A stretch of DNA of 64,000 nucleotides from MED-G116 sp038147495 (lineage in GTDB: Bacteria > Pseudomonadota > Alphaproteobacteria > Puniceispirillales > Puniceispirillaceae): the NCBI GenBank assembly GCA_038147495.1, contig JAYQTT010000014.1, positions 3,142-67,141 on the forward strand. Direction: 5' to 3'. Within the stretch, counting starts at the first letter, position 1, and each line of letters starts with the position of its first letter. Made by a program: the position numbers and the translations under genes. Of this stretch, positions 8,785 through 18,129 are shown piece after piece. The notes beneath the pieces are model-generated. The model was not told where the DNA came from, searched no databases, and was given only the letters and a program-made list of their open reading frames with translations.

Positions 8785-8950
8785 CTTAATGAGGGAATAT
8801 GGATAGGGTGAAAAATTGACTGCCCGAAGCCATAGCCGTCCCCGCGACTGTATGGAGGTCGTCAACCAAAACGCCACTGGGACTTTGTGCCCGGGAAGGC
8901 TGGTTGGCAATGACACCAAGCCAGGAGACCTGCCTTTGACGTTGGTTCAA
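8785..8950 (+). promoter_or_regulatory. Cobalamin (AdoCbl) riboswitch aptamer
   Basis: The classical aptamer is complete. It contains GGGAA at 8793, GGTGAAAA at 8807, CCCCGCGACTGTA at 8840-8852, GCCACTG at 8873-8879, CCGGGAAGGC at 8891-8900, and the B12 box AAGCCAGGAGACCTGCC at about 8918-8934. The order and spacing match the Rfam cobalamin family. It lies upstream of a HupE-like transporter gene, so high coenzyme B12 should shut off metal uptake. Confidence 0.95.
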
Positions 8951-8975
8951 CGGTCGGGGTGTGCCGTGGAAATGT

Positions 8976-9057
8976 GGGGGACTGCCCCTCATATTGCCTC
9001 AGCTCTTCCCAAAGCGGCCTTTTTGCCCTCAACAGGGTAAGTCTCTTTCGAGGGGAG
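8976..9057 (+). promoter_or_regulatory. Probable translational expression platform of the riboswitch
   Basis: CCCCTC at 8985-8990 can pair either with the G-run at 8976-8980 right before it or with GAGGGG at 9050-9055, which is the Shine-Dalgarno sequence of hupE (9 bases before its ATG). These mutually exclusive pairings are what a translation-controlling switch needs. No T-run follows, so transcription termination is less likely. Confidence 0.5.
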
Positions 9058-9066
9058 TGACGATTA

Positions 9067-9699
9067 ATGACAAGACTTCTTTTCACCGCAGCCACAATGT
9101 TTTTGGCGACAGCCGGTTCTGCTTTTGCCCATCACCCAATGGGCGGCGATGTGCCGGCGACAATGCTTCACGGTTTGCTTTCTGGTATCGGTCATCCGGT
9201 TATCGGACTTGATCACCTTGCCTTTGTAATCGCTGTCGGTTTGATTGCGGCCTTCCAGAAAAACCGGGTGATGACACCTGCAAGCTTTGTGCTTGGTACA
9301 ATGGTTGGCACGATGCTGAGCGTATCTGCATTGGCCATGCCGCTTGTCGAACTCGTGATCATGTTGTCCGTGGTTGCCGCGGGTGTCATGGTAATGCGCG
9401 GCAAGGTCGCCGAGATGCTGCCGGTCATGATTGTTGCCGGGTTTATCGGGCTGTTCCATGGCTGGGCCTATGGGCAGGCTGTTGTTGGTGTTGAGACAAC
9501 GCCGCTGGTCGCCTATCTTGCCGGTATCGCCATTGTGCAGATGGTCATTGCACTTGCCGCCGGTTTTGCGATGAGAGAAATCTGGAAAGCGGGCAGCGCG
9601 GCAGCAATGCAGCCACGTCTTGCCGGTGCTGTGATCGCTGGCGTTGGTCTGACATATCTGGTTGAGGCCGCCGAAAGTGTGATCTTCCCGGGCGTCTAG
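9067..9699 (+). CDS. HupE/UreJ-family cobalt/nickel transporter under B12 control
   Basis: This is a 210-residue integral membrane protein of the HupE/UreJ family. A cleavable signal peptide (MTRLLFTAATMFLATAGSAFA) is followed by HHPMGGD, whose histidines are a likely external metal site. The HPVIGLDHLAFVIAVG segment and GLFHGWAYG in the later helices are family hallmarks. About five further membrane spans are visible. HupE-like proteins preceded by cobalamin riboswitches are regarded in comparative genomics as cobalt importers for B12 synthesis, which fits here because cobW and cobN follow. A terminator after the gene separates it from them, so the riboswitch probably controls this transporter alone. 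Nickel transport is the alternative. Confidence 0.85.
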   Translation: MTRLLFTAATMFLATAGSAFAHHPMGGDVPATMLHGLLSGIGHPVIGLDHLAFVIAVGLIAAFQKNRVMTPASFVLGTMVGTMLSVSALAMPLVELVIMLSVVAAGVMVMRGKVAEMLPVMIVAGFIGLFHGWAYGQAVVGVETTPLVAYLAGIAIVQMVIALAAGFAMREIWKAGSAAAMQPRLAGAVIAGVGLTYLVEAAESVIFPGV

Positions 9700-9729
9700 G
9701 CCGGGCAAGACGATTTTCACATATCGTTT

Positions 9730-9758
9730 AAAGGCAGGGTCAACGGCTCTGCCTTTTT
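9730..9758 (+). terminator. Rho-independent terminator between hupE and cobW
   Basis: AAGGCAG at 9731-9737 pairs with CTGCCTT at 9749-9755 and runs into five Ts. The stem is perfect and the loop 11 bases. Confidence 0.8.
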
Positions 9759-9803
9759 GTGTCTTGGCATTGCCAATTCACTGGATTGATTGAGGGAATG
9801 AAG

Positions 9804-10907
9804 ATGGCAAAGACACGTATTCCGGCAACGGTGATCACCGGCTTCCTTGGGTCAGGCAAGACAACTTTAATCCGCAATATCATCACCGCCGCCAACGGCA
9901 AGCGCCTTGCGCTGATCATCAATGAATTTGGTGACATTGGTATGGATGGCGCGATGCTGGAAGAATGTGGTGCTGACAATTGCTCTGCAGATGACATCAT
10001 TGAACTTGCAAACGGCTGTATCTGTTGCACCGTTGCCGATGATTTTTTACCCAGCATGCAAAAGCTTCTGGCGCAAACACCGCCGCCAGATCATATCATT
10101 ATTGAAACATCGGGCCTGGCACTGCCGCAGCCGCTCGTGCAGGCGTTCGGTTGGCCTGATGTGCGCTCGCGGGTGATGCTTGATGGCGTTATCACGCTGG
10201 TTGACGGTCCGGCACTTGCCGCGGGTGGGATTGCCAACGATCTTGACGCGCTTGAGGCACAACGCGCTGCTGATGACGAGCTGGACCACGAAAGCCCAAT
10301 CGATGAATTGTTTGAAGACCAGATTAATGCGGCCAACCTGATTGTTCTGTCCAAGGCAGATATGCTGGACGAGGATGGTATTGCCCGGGCCCGCAAGAGC
10401 GTGGAAGAAAAATTGCCTGAAAGAACGCCGATAATTGCTGTTGCTGGCGGCAAGGTTGCGTTGGATGCGGTTCTTGGTCTTGATATGGAAGAACAAGCGC
10501 ATCACCGCGCCCAACATCATCATCACCATCATCATCACCATGATGATGATCACGAGCATGATCATGAACACGGGCATGAACACGGGCATGATGAGTTCGC
10601 GTCACATATTATTCTGCTTGATGATGTGCCCGATGCCGATGAATTACAGAGGCAATTGGCCAACCTTGCCAACAGCCACGGAATTTTGCGGGCAAAGGGG
10701 CGGTTGAAGGTCACTGGCAAAGCATTGCCATTCGTGGTGCAGGCTGTGGGACAGCGGGTTGATGGCTATTATGCGCCTGCTGAAGGCGGGACAACTGGCC
10801 GTCTGGTGGTGATTGGCATGGCCGGGCTGGATGCCATGGCGATCGCCAATGCCCTTGGTGGTGTCGTGATGCCGGATAGTGGGGCACATGCATCTTCTAA
10901 AGATTGA
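9804..10907 (+). CDS. cobW: CobW, GTP-dependent metal chaperone for cobalamin synthesis
   Basis: CobW is a G3E-family P-loop GTPase thought to deliver cobalt to the cobaltochelatase. The sequence shows GFLGSGKT at residues 13-20, the metal-binding GCICC at 71-75, and a switch/Walker-B region with IIETSGLA. A histidine/aspartate-rich stretch lies at about 231-262 (nine consecutive His followed by Asp-His-Glu repeats), and a C-terminal CobW_C domain follows. The second ATG (9804) is preferred because GAGGGA lies 7 bases before it; the ATG at 9798 would be too close. The gene overlaps the start of cobN by 20 bases, so the two should be translationally coupled. Length 367 residues. Confidence 0.93.
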   Translation: MAKTRIPATVITGFLGSGKTTLIRNIITAANGKRLALIINEFGDIGMDGAMLEECGADNCSADDIIELANGCICCTVADDFLPSMQKLLAQTPPPDHIIIETSGLALPQPLVQAFGWPDVRSRVMLDGVITLVDGPALAAGGIANDLDALEAQRAADDELDHESPIDELFEDQINAANLIVLSKADMLDEDGIARARKSVEEKLPERTPIIAVAGGKVALDAVLGLDMEEQAHHRAQHHHHHHHHHDDDHEHDHEHGHEHGHDEFASHIILLDDVPDADELQRQLANLANSHGILRAKGRLKVTGKALPFVVQAVGQRVDGYYAPAEGGTTGRLVVIGMAGLDAMAIANALGGVVMPDSGAHASSKD

Positions 10908-13900
10908 TGAAAGCGGCGCTCTATATGATGACAAGGAGGCTGTAGATCTCGGCCAGCCCACCGGCGATATTGTCATTCTGACATCTGCTGATACAGAGGT
11001 TGCGCTTCTCTCGGCGGCGACACGTACCTGCCATGAGGCCGGGTTTGGGCTTGATGTCCGGATTACCAACTATCTGAGCCTGACGCATCCATATTCGGTT
11101 GATCTTTACGTACAAAACACGCTGGCGGCGGCGAAAATTGTCGTGGTCCGCCTGCTGGGTGGAACGTCATATTGGTCATATGGCGTTCAACAATTGCACG
11201 CGCTCGCCGGACGAGGCCAATGCGAGGTCATTTTCCTGTCTGGTGACGGCAAGGCGGACCCCGAACTAGATTATCTGTCATCCACCAACGCAAAAGAATG
11301 TGCCGCGCTTTCGGCCTATCTTGATGCAGGTGGTGCGGATAACGCCACAGCTTTTCTTCAGGCCTTGAAAGACCGGATTGAGGGAACCAGCATTGCCCCG
11401 CCTGCAATTCCATTGCTCCGCGCCGGTATCTATTGGCCGGGTTCAGTGCTGCCGGATCTTGCCAAATTGCGAGATGAATGGCTGAAAGATGCGCCGGTTG
11501 GCGCCATCATCTTCTATCGCGCCCTTTTGCAGGCGGGTGATTTGGAACCGATCGACCAATTGGTCACGGCATGCCGTGCGCATGGATTGAACCCATTGCC
11601 CATTTTTGCCAGCTCGCTGAAAGAGGCAGAGAGCGCGGCGATCATTGCTGATCTTCTGACCAAAGCGGATGTCGATGTCATCATGAACGCGACAAGCTTC
11701 GCCGTCTCTGACCCGGCAGGTGGCGGTGATGATGCCCATTCTTGGCGTTCGGTCGGGCCATTTGGCGCTGTGGATGCCCCGGTTTTGCAGGTGGTGCTGG
11801 CGTCAAACCGCGAAGCAGACTGGCAAAGCTCAAGCGCCGGTTTAACCGCGCGTGACTTGGCAATGAATGTCGCCTTGCCAGAGCTTGACGGGCGGGTCCT
11901 GACCAGAGCTATCGGGTTCAAGCGGCCCTTGAGCCGTGATCATCTCACCCATGCGATGACCACCAGCTATGCCGCGGTGCCGGATCGGGCGGCCTATGTG
12001 GCACGGCTTGCCTGTGCGTGGGCGTCTTTGCGCCGCAAGCCCAATGAAACAAAGAAACTTGGCCTGATTCTGGCGAACTACCCCAATCGGGATGGGCGCA
12101 TTGCCAATGGTGTTGGTCTGGACACACCGCAAAGCGTTTTCGATATGCTGCATCTGCTGCGGCGGAATGACTATGTAGCGGGCGATTTGCCGGCGGACAG
12201 TGCCGGTCTGATCGCGGCGTTGCGTGAGGGGCCGACAAATGCCGGATGGCAAGGCCGTAAAAAACAGGTCACGCTGCCGCTTGCAGATTACAAAACGGCT
12301 TTCGCCGAACTGCCAAATGACGTCACACAGGCGGTTGAGAGCCGTTGGGGCACAGCTGAAGACGATCCGATGTTTGACGGGGCCGATTTCCGGCTGGCGG
12401 TCCTCACTTTTGGTCATATTGCGGTCGGCGTGCAACCGGCCAGAGGCTATAATATCGACCCGAAGGCAACCTATCACGCCCCCGATCTGGTGCCGCCGCA
12501 TAATTATTTTGCCTTTTATATTTGGCTTCGTTCGATATGGCGGTGCGATGCCATCATGCATTTTGGCAAACATGGCAATCTTGAATGGTTGCCCGGAAAG
12601 GCGCTGGCGCTGAGCGCGGCTTGCTATCCAGAGGCCGTGCTTGGCCCGGTCCCTCATCTTTATCCGTTTATCGTGAATGACCCCGGCGAGGGGGCGCAGG
12701 CCAAACGGCGCACCGCAGCGGTGATCCTCGACCATCTGACACCGCCGATGACACAGGCGGAAAGCCACGGCGTGATGGCAGAAATTGAATCACAGATGGA
12801 TGAATATTTTGAAGCCGCCGGAATGGATAAATCACGAAGTGACGCATTGCTTGAGGATATTCTGGCAACGGCCGAGCGCGCCGGCATTGCCGCTGATTGT
12901 GGTATCGCGATAGATGATGACCCGGCTGAAAAGCTGATGAAGCTGGACAATTTCCTGTGTGACTTGAAAGAGATGCAAATCCGTGACGGCTTGCATATCT
13001 TCGGATCATCACCTGATCGCGACCTTGCCGATGATCTGTTGACGCAGATTCTTCGAACACCAAGAGGAAACGGTGAGGGGGTGAATGCCTCGCTGGCGAG
13101 GGCAATCGCTGTGGATTTGGAATTGTCAGATGATGCTGATGACGGTTTTGACCCGTTGACGGCACCGCGCGGTGACAGCTGGTCAGGTGTCAGGCCACAG
13201 GTTTTGGCGGACCTTGATGATTCGCCGTGGCGCAGTTGTGGTGACACGGTTGAACGGATTGACAAATTGGCCCGCGGCCTTGTTAGCGGCAGTATGCCGC
13301 CACCGGGGGCTTTGTCAGCGGCGATTGTCACCGATGCCTTGCCGCGTCTTCGTGAAAAGCTGGCCGTATCCGGCCCGATGGAGGCCGAGGCATTGCTGCG
13401 TGGGCTTGATGGTCGGTTTGTGCCATCGGGTGCCTCGGGTGCGCCGACAAGAGGGCGGCCGGAAGTATTACCCACCGGGCGCAATTTCTTTTCGGTGGAC
13501 AGCCGCGCTTTGCCAACGCCGGTGGCATGGCGACTTGGATGGGCCTCGGCGGAGGCTTTGCTTGACCGATATCTGCAAGATCATGGCAATTGGCCAAAAT
13601 CGATGGTGCTGTCGGCATGGGGCACGTCCAATATGCGCACAGGTGGTGATGATATTGCCCAGGCGTTGGCGCTTATGGGGGTGCGCCCGCAATGGGACAC
13701 AAATTCCCGCCGTGTCACCGGTTTTGAAATTATTCCGCTCGATGTGCTTGGTCGTCCGCGTGTTGATATCTGCTTGCGGTGTTCTGGTTTTTTCCGTGAC
13801 GCCTTTCCAGCGCAGATGAGCCTCATTGACCGTGCGGTGCAGGCAGTCGCCGATCTTGATGAACCGGCTGATATGAACCCGCTTGCGGCCACTGCCAAAG

Positions 13901-14673
13901 CCGAACAGCAAACGCTTCAGGCGGCAGGCAGTGATGAGAGCGCCGCGCAGCGGGCAAGCACAATGCGGATTTTCAGCGCCAAGCCGGGTGCCTATGGCGC
14001 CGGGCTTCAGGCTCTTGTTGATGAGGGTATATGGGACAAACGAAGCGATTTTGCCGAGGCGTTTCTGACTTGGTCATCATATGCCTATGGTGAGCAATTG
14101 AGTGGGGTCGAGGCACGTCAGGGTCTGGAAACGCGACTTGGTAAGGCTGATGCGGTTCTGCATAATCAGGACAACCGCGAACATGATATCCTCGACAGTG
14201 ATGATTATTATCAGTTTGCCGGTGGCTTGTCCGCCGCAGTTGCCCATTTGTCAGGGCGTGATGTGCCGGTTTACCATAATGACCATTCGCTTCCCGAACG
14301 TCCGGTCATCCGCACACTTGCAGAAGAAATCAGCCGTGTTGTCAGGGGCCGCGCAAGTAATCCGAAATGGATTGCCGGTGCCATGCGACATGGCTTCAAA
14401 GGTGCCTTCGAAATGGCGGCAACTGTCGATTACCTGTTTGCCTTTGCGGCGACAACCCGACAGGTTGAAGAACATCACTTCGCCGCACTCTTTGAGGCCT
14501 ATATCGAAGATGAAAATGTGCGGGAATTTCTGGAAGGGGCCAACGATGCCGCGTATGCTGAGATGCTGGCACGGTTTGCCGAGGCGATTGAGCGCGGGCT
14601 GTGGACGCCGCGACGCAACAGCGTACAGACAATGCTGGACCAGTTTCAGCAGAAAACAAGGGAGAGCGCATGA
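10888..14673 (+). CDS. cobN: CobN, large subunit of aerobic cobaltochelatase
   Basis: CobN binds hydrogenobyrinate a,c-diamide and, with the AAA+ partner CobS and the VWA partner CobT, inserts cobalt using ATP. The 1261-residue protein has the usual length and the family hallmark HFGKHGNLEWLPGKALALS near residues 555-575. Further conserved blocks are NYPNRDGRIANGVGLDTP and, in the C-terminal third, RVTGFEIIPLDVLGRPRVDICLRCSGFFRD. The ATG at 10888 overlaps cobW; a GTG at 10879 is possible. The downstream ATGA overlap with cobO shows a shared transcript. CobS and CobT chelatase subunits are not in this window. The presence of CbiX, an early-insertion chelatase, raises the question of which enzyme is used. 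Confidence 0.95.
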   Translation: MHLLKIDESGALYDDKEAVDLGQPTGDIVILTSADTEVALLSAATRTCHEAGFGLDVRITNYLSLTHPYSVDLYVQNTLAAAKIVVVRLLGGTSYWSYGVQQLHALAGRGQCEVIFLSGDGKADPELDYLSSTNAKECAALSAYLDAGGADNATAFLQALKDRIEGTSIAPPAIPLLRAGIYWPGSVLPDLAKLRDEWLKDAPVGAIIFYRALLQAGDLEPIDQLVTACRAHGLNPLPIFASSLKEAESAAIIADLLTKADVDVIMNATSFAVSDPAGGGDDAHSWRSVGPFGAVDAPVLQVVLASNREADWQSSSAGLTARDLAMNVALPELDGRVLTRAIGFKRPLSRDHLTHAMTTSYAAVPDRAAYVARLACAWASLRRKPNETKKLGLILANYPNRDGRIANGVGLDTPQSVFDMLHLLRRNDYVAGDLPADSAGLIAALREGPTNAGWQGRKKQVTLPLADYKTAFAELPNDVTQAVESRWGTAEDDPMFDGADFRLAVLTFGHIAVGVQPARGYNIDPKATYHAPDLVPPHNYFAFYIWLRSIWRCDAIMHFGKHGNLEWLPGKALALSAACYPEAVLGPVPHLYPFIVNDPGEGAQAKRRTAAVILDHLTPPMTQAESHGVMAEIESQMDEYFEAAGMDKSRSDALLEDILATAERAGIAADCGIAIDDDPAEKLMKLDNFLCDLKEMQIRDGLHIFGSSPDRDLADDLLTQILRTPRGNGEGVNASLARAIAVDLELSDDADDGFDPLTAPRGDSWSGVRPQVLADLDDSPWRSCGDTVERIDKLARGLVSGSMPPPGALSAAIVTDALPRLREKLAVSGPMEAEALLRGLDGRFVPSGASGAPTRGRPEVLPTGRNFFSVDSRALPTPVAWRLGWASAEALLDRYLQDHGNWPKSMVLSAWGTSNMRTGGDDIAQALALMGVRPQWDTNSRRVTGFEIIPLDVLGRPRVDICLRCSGFFRDAFPAQMSLIDRAVQAVADLDEPADMNPLAATAKAEQQTLQAAGSDESAAQRASTMRIFSAKPGAYGAGLQALVDEGIWDKRSDFAEAFLTWSSYAYGEQLSGVEARQGLETRLGKADAVLHNQDNREHDILDSDDYYQFAGGLSAAVAHLSGRDVPVYHNDHSLPERPVIRTLAEEISRVVRGRASNPKWIAGAMRHGFKGAFEMAATVDYLFAFAATTRQVEEHHFAALFEAYIEDENVREFLEGANDAAYAEMLARFAEAIERGLWTPRRNSVQTMLDQFQQKTRESA

Positions 14674-15311
14674 TGAGTGATGACAATATTCCATCGAGCA
14701 CAACGCAAAGTGATGTGGAGCGTCACAACAGCAAGATGGCGAAGAAAAAGGCAGCACGCGACAAGATCATGGCCACCAAGACCGATGAGAAAGGTCTGAT
14801 CATCGTTAATACCGGCAAGGGCAAGGGTAAATCATCAGCCGCATTCGGGATGATTTTTCGCTGTATTGCCCATGATATGCAATGCGCCGTGGTGCAATTC
14901 ATCAAGGGCGGTATGGATACCGGCGAGCGGAACCTGATTACCGCACATTTTGGTGATTTATGCTCATTCCACACGATGGGCGAGGGTTTTACGTGGGAAA
15001 CACAGGACAAGGAACGTGACATTGCGGCGGCGACTGCCGCTTGGCAAAAGGCCAAATCACTGATCCTCGATCCGGAAAACCGCATGGTGTTACTTGATGA
15101 AATCAACATTGCCCTTCGGTATGGCTATATTCCTCTGGATGAGGTTCTGGCATTCCTGCAAGAGCACAAACCGCCGATGACGCATGTTGTTCTGACCGGA
15201 CGGAATGCCGCCGACGAGTTGATAGAGATTGCCGATCTGGTGACCGAGATGACTTTGGTCAAACATCCCTTCCGCTCCGGTATCAAGGCGCAAATCGGCG
15301 TGGAGTTCTGA
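14670..15311 (+). CDS. cobO: CobO, cob(I)yrinic acid a,c-diamide adenosyltransferase
   Basis: CobO transfers the adenosyl group of ATP to Co(I) of the corrinoid, making the carbon-cobalt bond. The P-loop-type motif TGKGKGKS lies at residues 48-55, with GGMDTGERN and the C-terminal VVLTGRNA further along. The lysine-rich N-terminus (about 40 residues) before the motif is normal for CobA/CobO types. The first ATG of an ATGATG pair at 14670 overlaps the cobN stop and has GGGAG upstream. It ends in an ATGA overlap with cobQ. The 213-residue length agrees with the family. Confidence 0.94.
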   Translation: MMSDDNIPSSTTQSDVERHNSKMAKKKAARDKIMATKTDEKGLIIVNTGKGKGKSSAAFGMIFRCIAHDMQCAVVQFIKGGMDTGERNLITAHFGDLCSFHTMGEGFTWETQDKERDIAAATAAWQKAKSLILDPENRMVLLDEINIALRYGYIPLDEVLAFLQEHKPPMTHVVLTGRNAADELIEIADLVTEMTLVKHPFRSGIKAQIGVEF

Positions 15312-16801
15312 TGCCCGCTTGCTTTATGGTTCAGGGCGCCGGATCGAATGTCGGCAAGTCTGTGCTGGTTGCCGGACTTTGCAGGCATTTTGCCAATCAG
15401 GGCCTGCGTGTGCGTCCGTTCAAACCGCAAAATATGTCGAATAATGCGGCCGTAACCGCCGATGGTGGTGAGATCGGCCGGGCGCAGGCGATGCAGGCAC
15501 TGGCATGCCGGGTTCCTGCAAGCATTCACATGAATCCGGTGCTGTTGAAGCCGGAGACCGATACGGGTGCCCAGATTATCGTTCAGGGACAGCGTTTCGG
15601 CAGTATGCGTGCGCGCGAATATGGCACCCACAAAGCCAGCCTGATGCCTCCTGTACTTGATAGTTTTGCTAAAATTGGCGAAGACGCCGATCTGGTGATT
15701 GTTGAAGGCGCGGGCAGTCCGGCTGAAGTTAATTTGCGCGCTGGCGACATCGCCAATATGGGGTTTGCCACTGCCGCCAACGTGCCGGTTGTGATGGTTG
15801 GTGACATAGATCGGGGCGGTGTCATTGCCAGCCTTGTTGGCACGCATGCTGTTCTTGATCAGCAAGATAAAGATTTAATTAAATCATTTATTATCAATAA
15901 ATTCAGAGGCGATACGACTCTATTTTCTGAAGGTATGACAATCATTTCTGATGCCACGGGATGGCAAGGTCTGGGGATCCTGCCCTGGTTTGCGGACGCC
16001 AAGTTCCTTCCGGCTGAAGATATACTGGATCTTGCCGGCAAGGGCGAGGCTGTTCGCGATGCGGGTGGTGACAGTCGGGTGCATATCGCCGTGCCGGTCT
16101 TGCGCCGGATCGCCAATTTTGACGATCTGGACCCGCTTTCGGCGGAAGCTGATGTCCGCCTGACCCTTGTGCAGGCTGGCGAGGTCATTCCGTCTGATGC
16201 TGATCTCGTGCTGATCCCCGGTTCCAAGGCGACAATCGATGATCTGGCGTTTTTGCGGGAGCAGGGCTGGGACATTGATATTGCGGCGCATCATCGCCGT
16301 GGCGGCATCATTCTTGGCTTGTGCGGCGGCTATCAGATCCTTGGTCGTAAAGTTCATGATCCGCATGGGATTGAAGGACCTGTGAGAAGTTCTGATGGGC
16401 TTGGGTTGTTGAATGTTGAGACAACTTTGGATGCAGCCAAAACGCTGCGCCTCGTTGAGGCAGAGGCCATTCAGTTCAAAACAAGTGTGAACGGCTATGA
16501 GATCCACATGGGCCAAACATCTGGACCGGATTGTGAACGCGCCTTGTTGCATATTGAGGATCGGTTTGACGGTGCAATTTCTGTCGATGGCCGGGTTATG
16601 GGAAGTTATGTCCACGGTATTTTTTCCGATAACGGGTTTCGCAGGCGCTTTCTTGAGGATTTGGCGGCACGGCGGGGCAGGGACATTTCCCTTGCCGACT
16701 TTGATTTTGCCAAGAATGTCGATGACACGCTTGACCGTCTGGCAGCGCATTTGGCGGCGCATCTTGATATGGGCGCGCTTGCCAGAATGGCCGGGCTTTA
16801 G
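15311..16801 (+). CDS. cobQ: CobQ, cobyric acid synthase
   Basis: CobQ makes four glutamine- and ATP-dependent amidations on adenosylcobyrinate a,c-diamide to give adenosylcobyric acid. The 496-residue protein has the N-terminal dethiobiotin-synthetase-like ATPase domain (FMVQGAGSNVGKS; IVEGAGSPAEVNL). The C-terminal class I glutamine amidotransferase domain has the nucleophile Cys338 in LGLCGGYQILG and His435 in GSYVHGIF. The start codon shares bases with the cobO stop. It is the last gene of the cobW-N-O-Q unit and ends tail to tail with cobD, the stop codons overlapping by a few bases. Confidence 0.95.
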   Translation: MPACFMVQGAGSNVGKSVLVAGLCRHFANQGLRVRPFKPQNMSNNAAVTADGGEIGRAQAMQALACRVPASIHMNPVLLKPETDTGAQIIVQGQRFGSMRAREYGTHKASLMPPVLDSFAKIGEDADLVIVEGAGSPAEVNLRAGDIANMGFATAANVPVVMVGDIDRGGVIASLVGTHAVLDQQDKDLIKSFIINKFRGDTTLFSEGMTIISDATGWQGLGILPWFADAKFLPAEDILDLAGKGEAVRDAGGDSRVHIAVPVLRRIANFDDLDPLSAEADVRLTLVQAGEVIPSDADLVLIPGSKATIDDLAFLREQGWDIDIAAHHRRGGIILGLCGGYQILGRKVHDPHGIEGPVRSSDGLGLLNVETTLDAAKTLRLVEAEAIQFKTSVNGYEIHMGQTSGPDCERALLHIEDRFDGAISVDGRVMGSYVHGIFSDNGFRRRFLEDLAARRGRDISLADFDFAKNVDDTLDRLAAHLAAHLDMGALARMAGL

Positions 16802-17790
16802 ATCAATGCATCCGGCGCAATCATCAGCGCCACCAACAAAGCCGCGAGAGCAAACAGGATTTGTGCGATTGCCAGTACCTTCAGCGAGGTTAAAACCGTA
16901 TCACGGTCGGCAATATCACCGGGGGCGTTCATCCGGGCCGCATCGCGTATGCGGTTGCCATAAATTCTTGGACCGGCAAGCCAAATATTAAGCGCGCCTG
17001 CCATTGCCGCCTCGGGCCAACCGGCATTTGGTGATTGATGGCTTCCCGCATCCGCGCGCATTACCGAAAAAGCCCGGGCGATTTGTCCACCAACAGGCAT
17101 TGCCGCAAGACAGATCAGAACACCGCTGATCCGGGCGGGGACATAATTCAAGATATCGTCAAATTTTGCCGCGCCCCAGCCAAAGGCCAGAAACCGCGCA
17201 TTTTTATAGCCGATCATGCTGTCGGCGGTATTGACCATCTTGTAGATCAACAATCCGGGCAACCCCAGAATCAGGAACCAGAACACCGGTGCAATGACGC
17301 CGTCAGACAGATTTTCTGCCCCGGTTTCAATGGCAGCGCGGGCGATGTCGTCCTCAGCCAATATTGACGTGTCGCGCCCGACGATCATACTCAACGCATG
17401 GCGGGCGTCAGCTATTCCTGTTGAGAGAGATGTCGCAACATCGCGGATATGCTCGTCAAGGGATCTGCCGGCAAGCATGATGGCCAGCACCAGCAATTCA
17501 ACGAGACCACCTCCAAAAGACAAAAAATATCCGATTGCGCCTGCCTTTCCGACCAATGCGCCAATGGCGATAATGCCGCGTATACGGCGTTGACGTCCGG
17601 TGGTCCCCTTTCGGCGGTTTCCTATCTTAGTCGCGAAATTAATCGCGCGGCCAAACAGAACCACCGGATGCGGCACCCGCCGCCACAGAATATCTGGCTC
17701 GCCAAACAGCCAGTCCAGCATCAAGGCACCTGCCAACAGGGCAAGCCGCAAAGCCATATCATCGGCTGATTGAGGTATGAAAGCTGACAT
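16798..17790 (-). CDS. cobD: CobD (CbiB), adenosylcobinamide-phosphate synthase
   Basis: This polytopic inner-membrane enzyme attaches the (R)-1-amino-2-propanol arm, or its phosphate, to adenosylcobyric acid. The CobD/CbiB signature is clear: LDWLFGEP and PHPVVLFGRAI at the N-terminus, ETGAENLSDGVIAPVFWF and KMVNTADSMIGYKN in the middle, and SPNAGWPEAAMAGAL toward the end. There are five or so hydrophobic segments. Length is 330 residues, in the family range. It is convergent with cobQ and divergent from the DUF6732-cbiX operon, with a 339-base region between. Confidence 0.94.
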   Translation of the reverse strand: MSAFIPQSADDMALRLALLAGALMLDWLFGEPDILWRRVPHPVVLFGRAINFATKIGNRRKGTTGRQRRIRGIIAIGALVGKAGAIGYFLSFGGGLVELLVLAIMLAGRSLDEHIRDVATSLSTGIADARHALSMIVGRDTSILAEDDIARAAIETGAENLSDGVIAPVFWFLILGLPGLLIYKMVNTADSMIGYKNARFLAFGWGAAKFDDILNYVPARISGVLICLAAMPVGGQIARAFSVMRADAGSHQSPNAGWPEAAMAGALNIWLAGPRIYGNRIRDAARMNAPGDIADRDTVLTSLKVLAIAQILFALAALLVALMIAPDALI

Positions 17791-17930
17791 CGTTTTCTCA
17801 AAATTGCGCGTCTGGGTGGTCTGGTCGTCAAACGGCCCGACACTATTTAAAGATGGAGAATGAGGCGGGAAAATTCAACTTTGGTCGTATTGATGCAATT
17901 GTTTTAGAGCTTGTGGTCTAGTATATGTCT
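17791..17930. other. Divergent promoter region cobD / DUF6732, no gene seen
   Basis: This stretch holds the cobD ribosome binding region and presumably both promoters. It is more AT-rich than the surroundings around 17845-17930. No coding frame or clear hairpin was found. Together with the leader that follows it makes a 339-base gap between genes. Confidence 0.3.
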
Positions 17931-18129
17931 CATTCGGTCGGTGGACTTGTGAACAAGATGAAAACGATCCCGGTGCGGTGGACCTAAACTAGGAACCTAA
18001 TCCGGGCCTCAGACCAGGTAGGTGTAGCCAAGCAAGAGCAGTTTTTGCCCGGCTGTCCTTTTCGTTTCATTCTGTCCCGCCACTGCTTAATTGCAAGAAA
18101 CCCGCTGCCAAGCCGGGGTCAGGACAGAC
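17931..18129 (+). promoter_or_regulatory. Divergent cobalamin-riboswitch-like leader of the cbiX operon
   Basis: Parts recall a cobalamin aptamer. CCCGGTG and AATCCGGG at 17969-18005 flank an inserted hairpin. GTCCCGCCACTG lies at 18074-18085. AAGCCGGGGTCAGGAC at 18110-18125 sits where the B12 box should be. They deviate from the classical consensus (no GGGAAGGC block), so this may be a variant class. AGGACAG at 18121-18127, containing the Shine-Dalgarno sequence of the next gene, is perfectly complementary to CTGTCCT at 18053-18059. A second CTGTCC lies at 18072-18077. This gives a ready way to hide or expose the ribosome binding site. The call rests on motif resemblance and on location before B12 genes. 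Confidence 0.45.

Noticed and set aside
10498..10590. CAT/CAC-rich stretch as a DNA repeat or microsatellite
   Set aside because: It encodes the histidine-rich metal-binding loop of CobW in frame, a known feature of the family.
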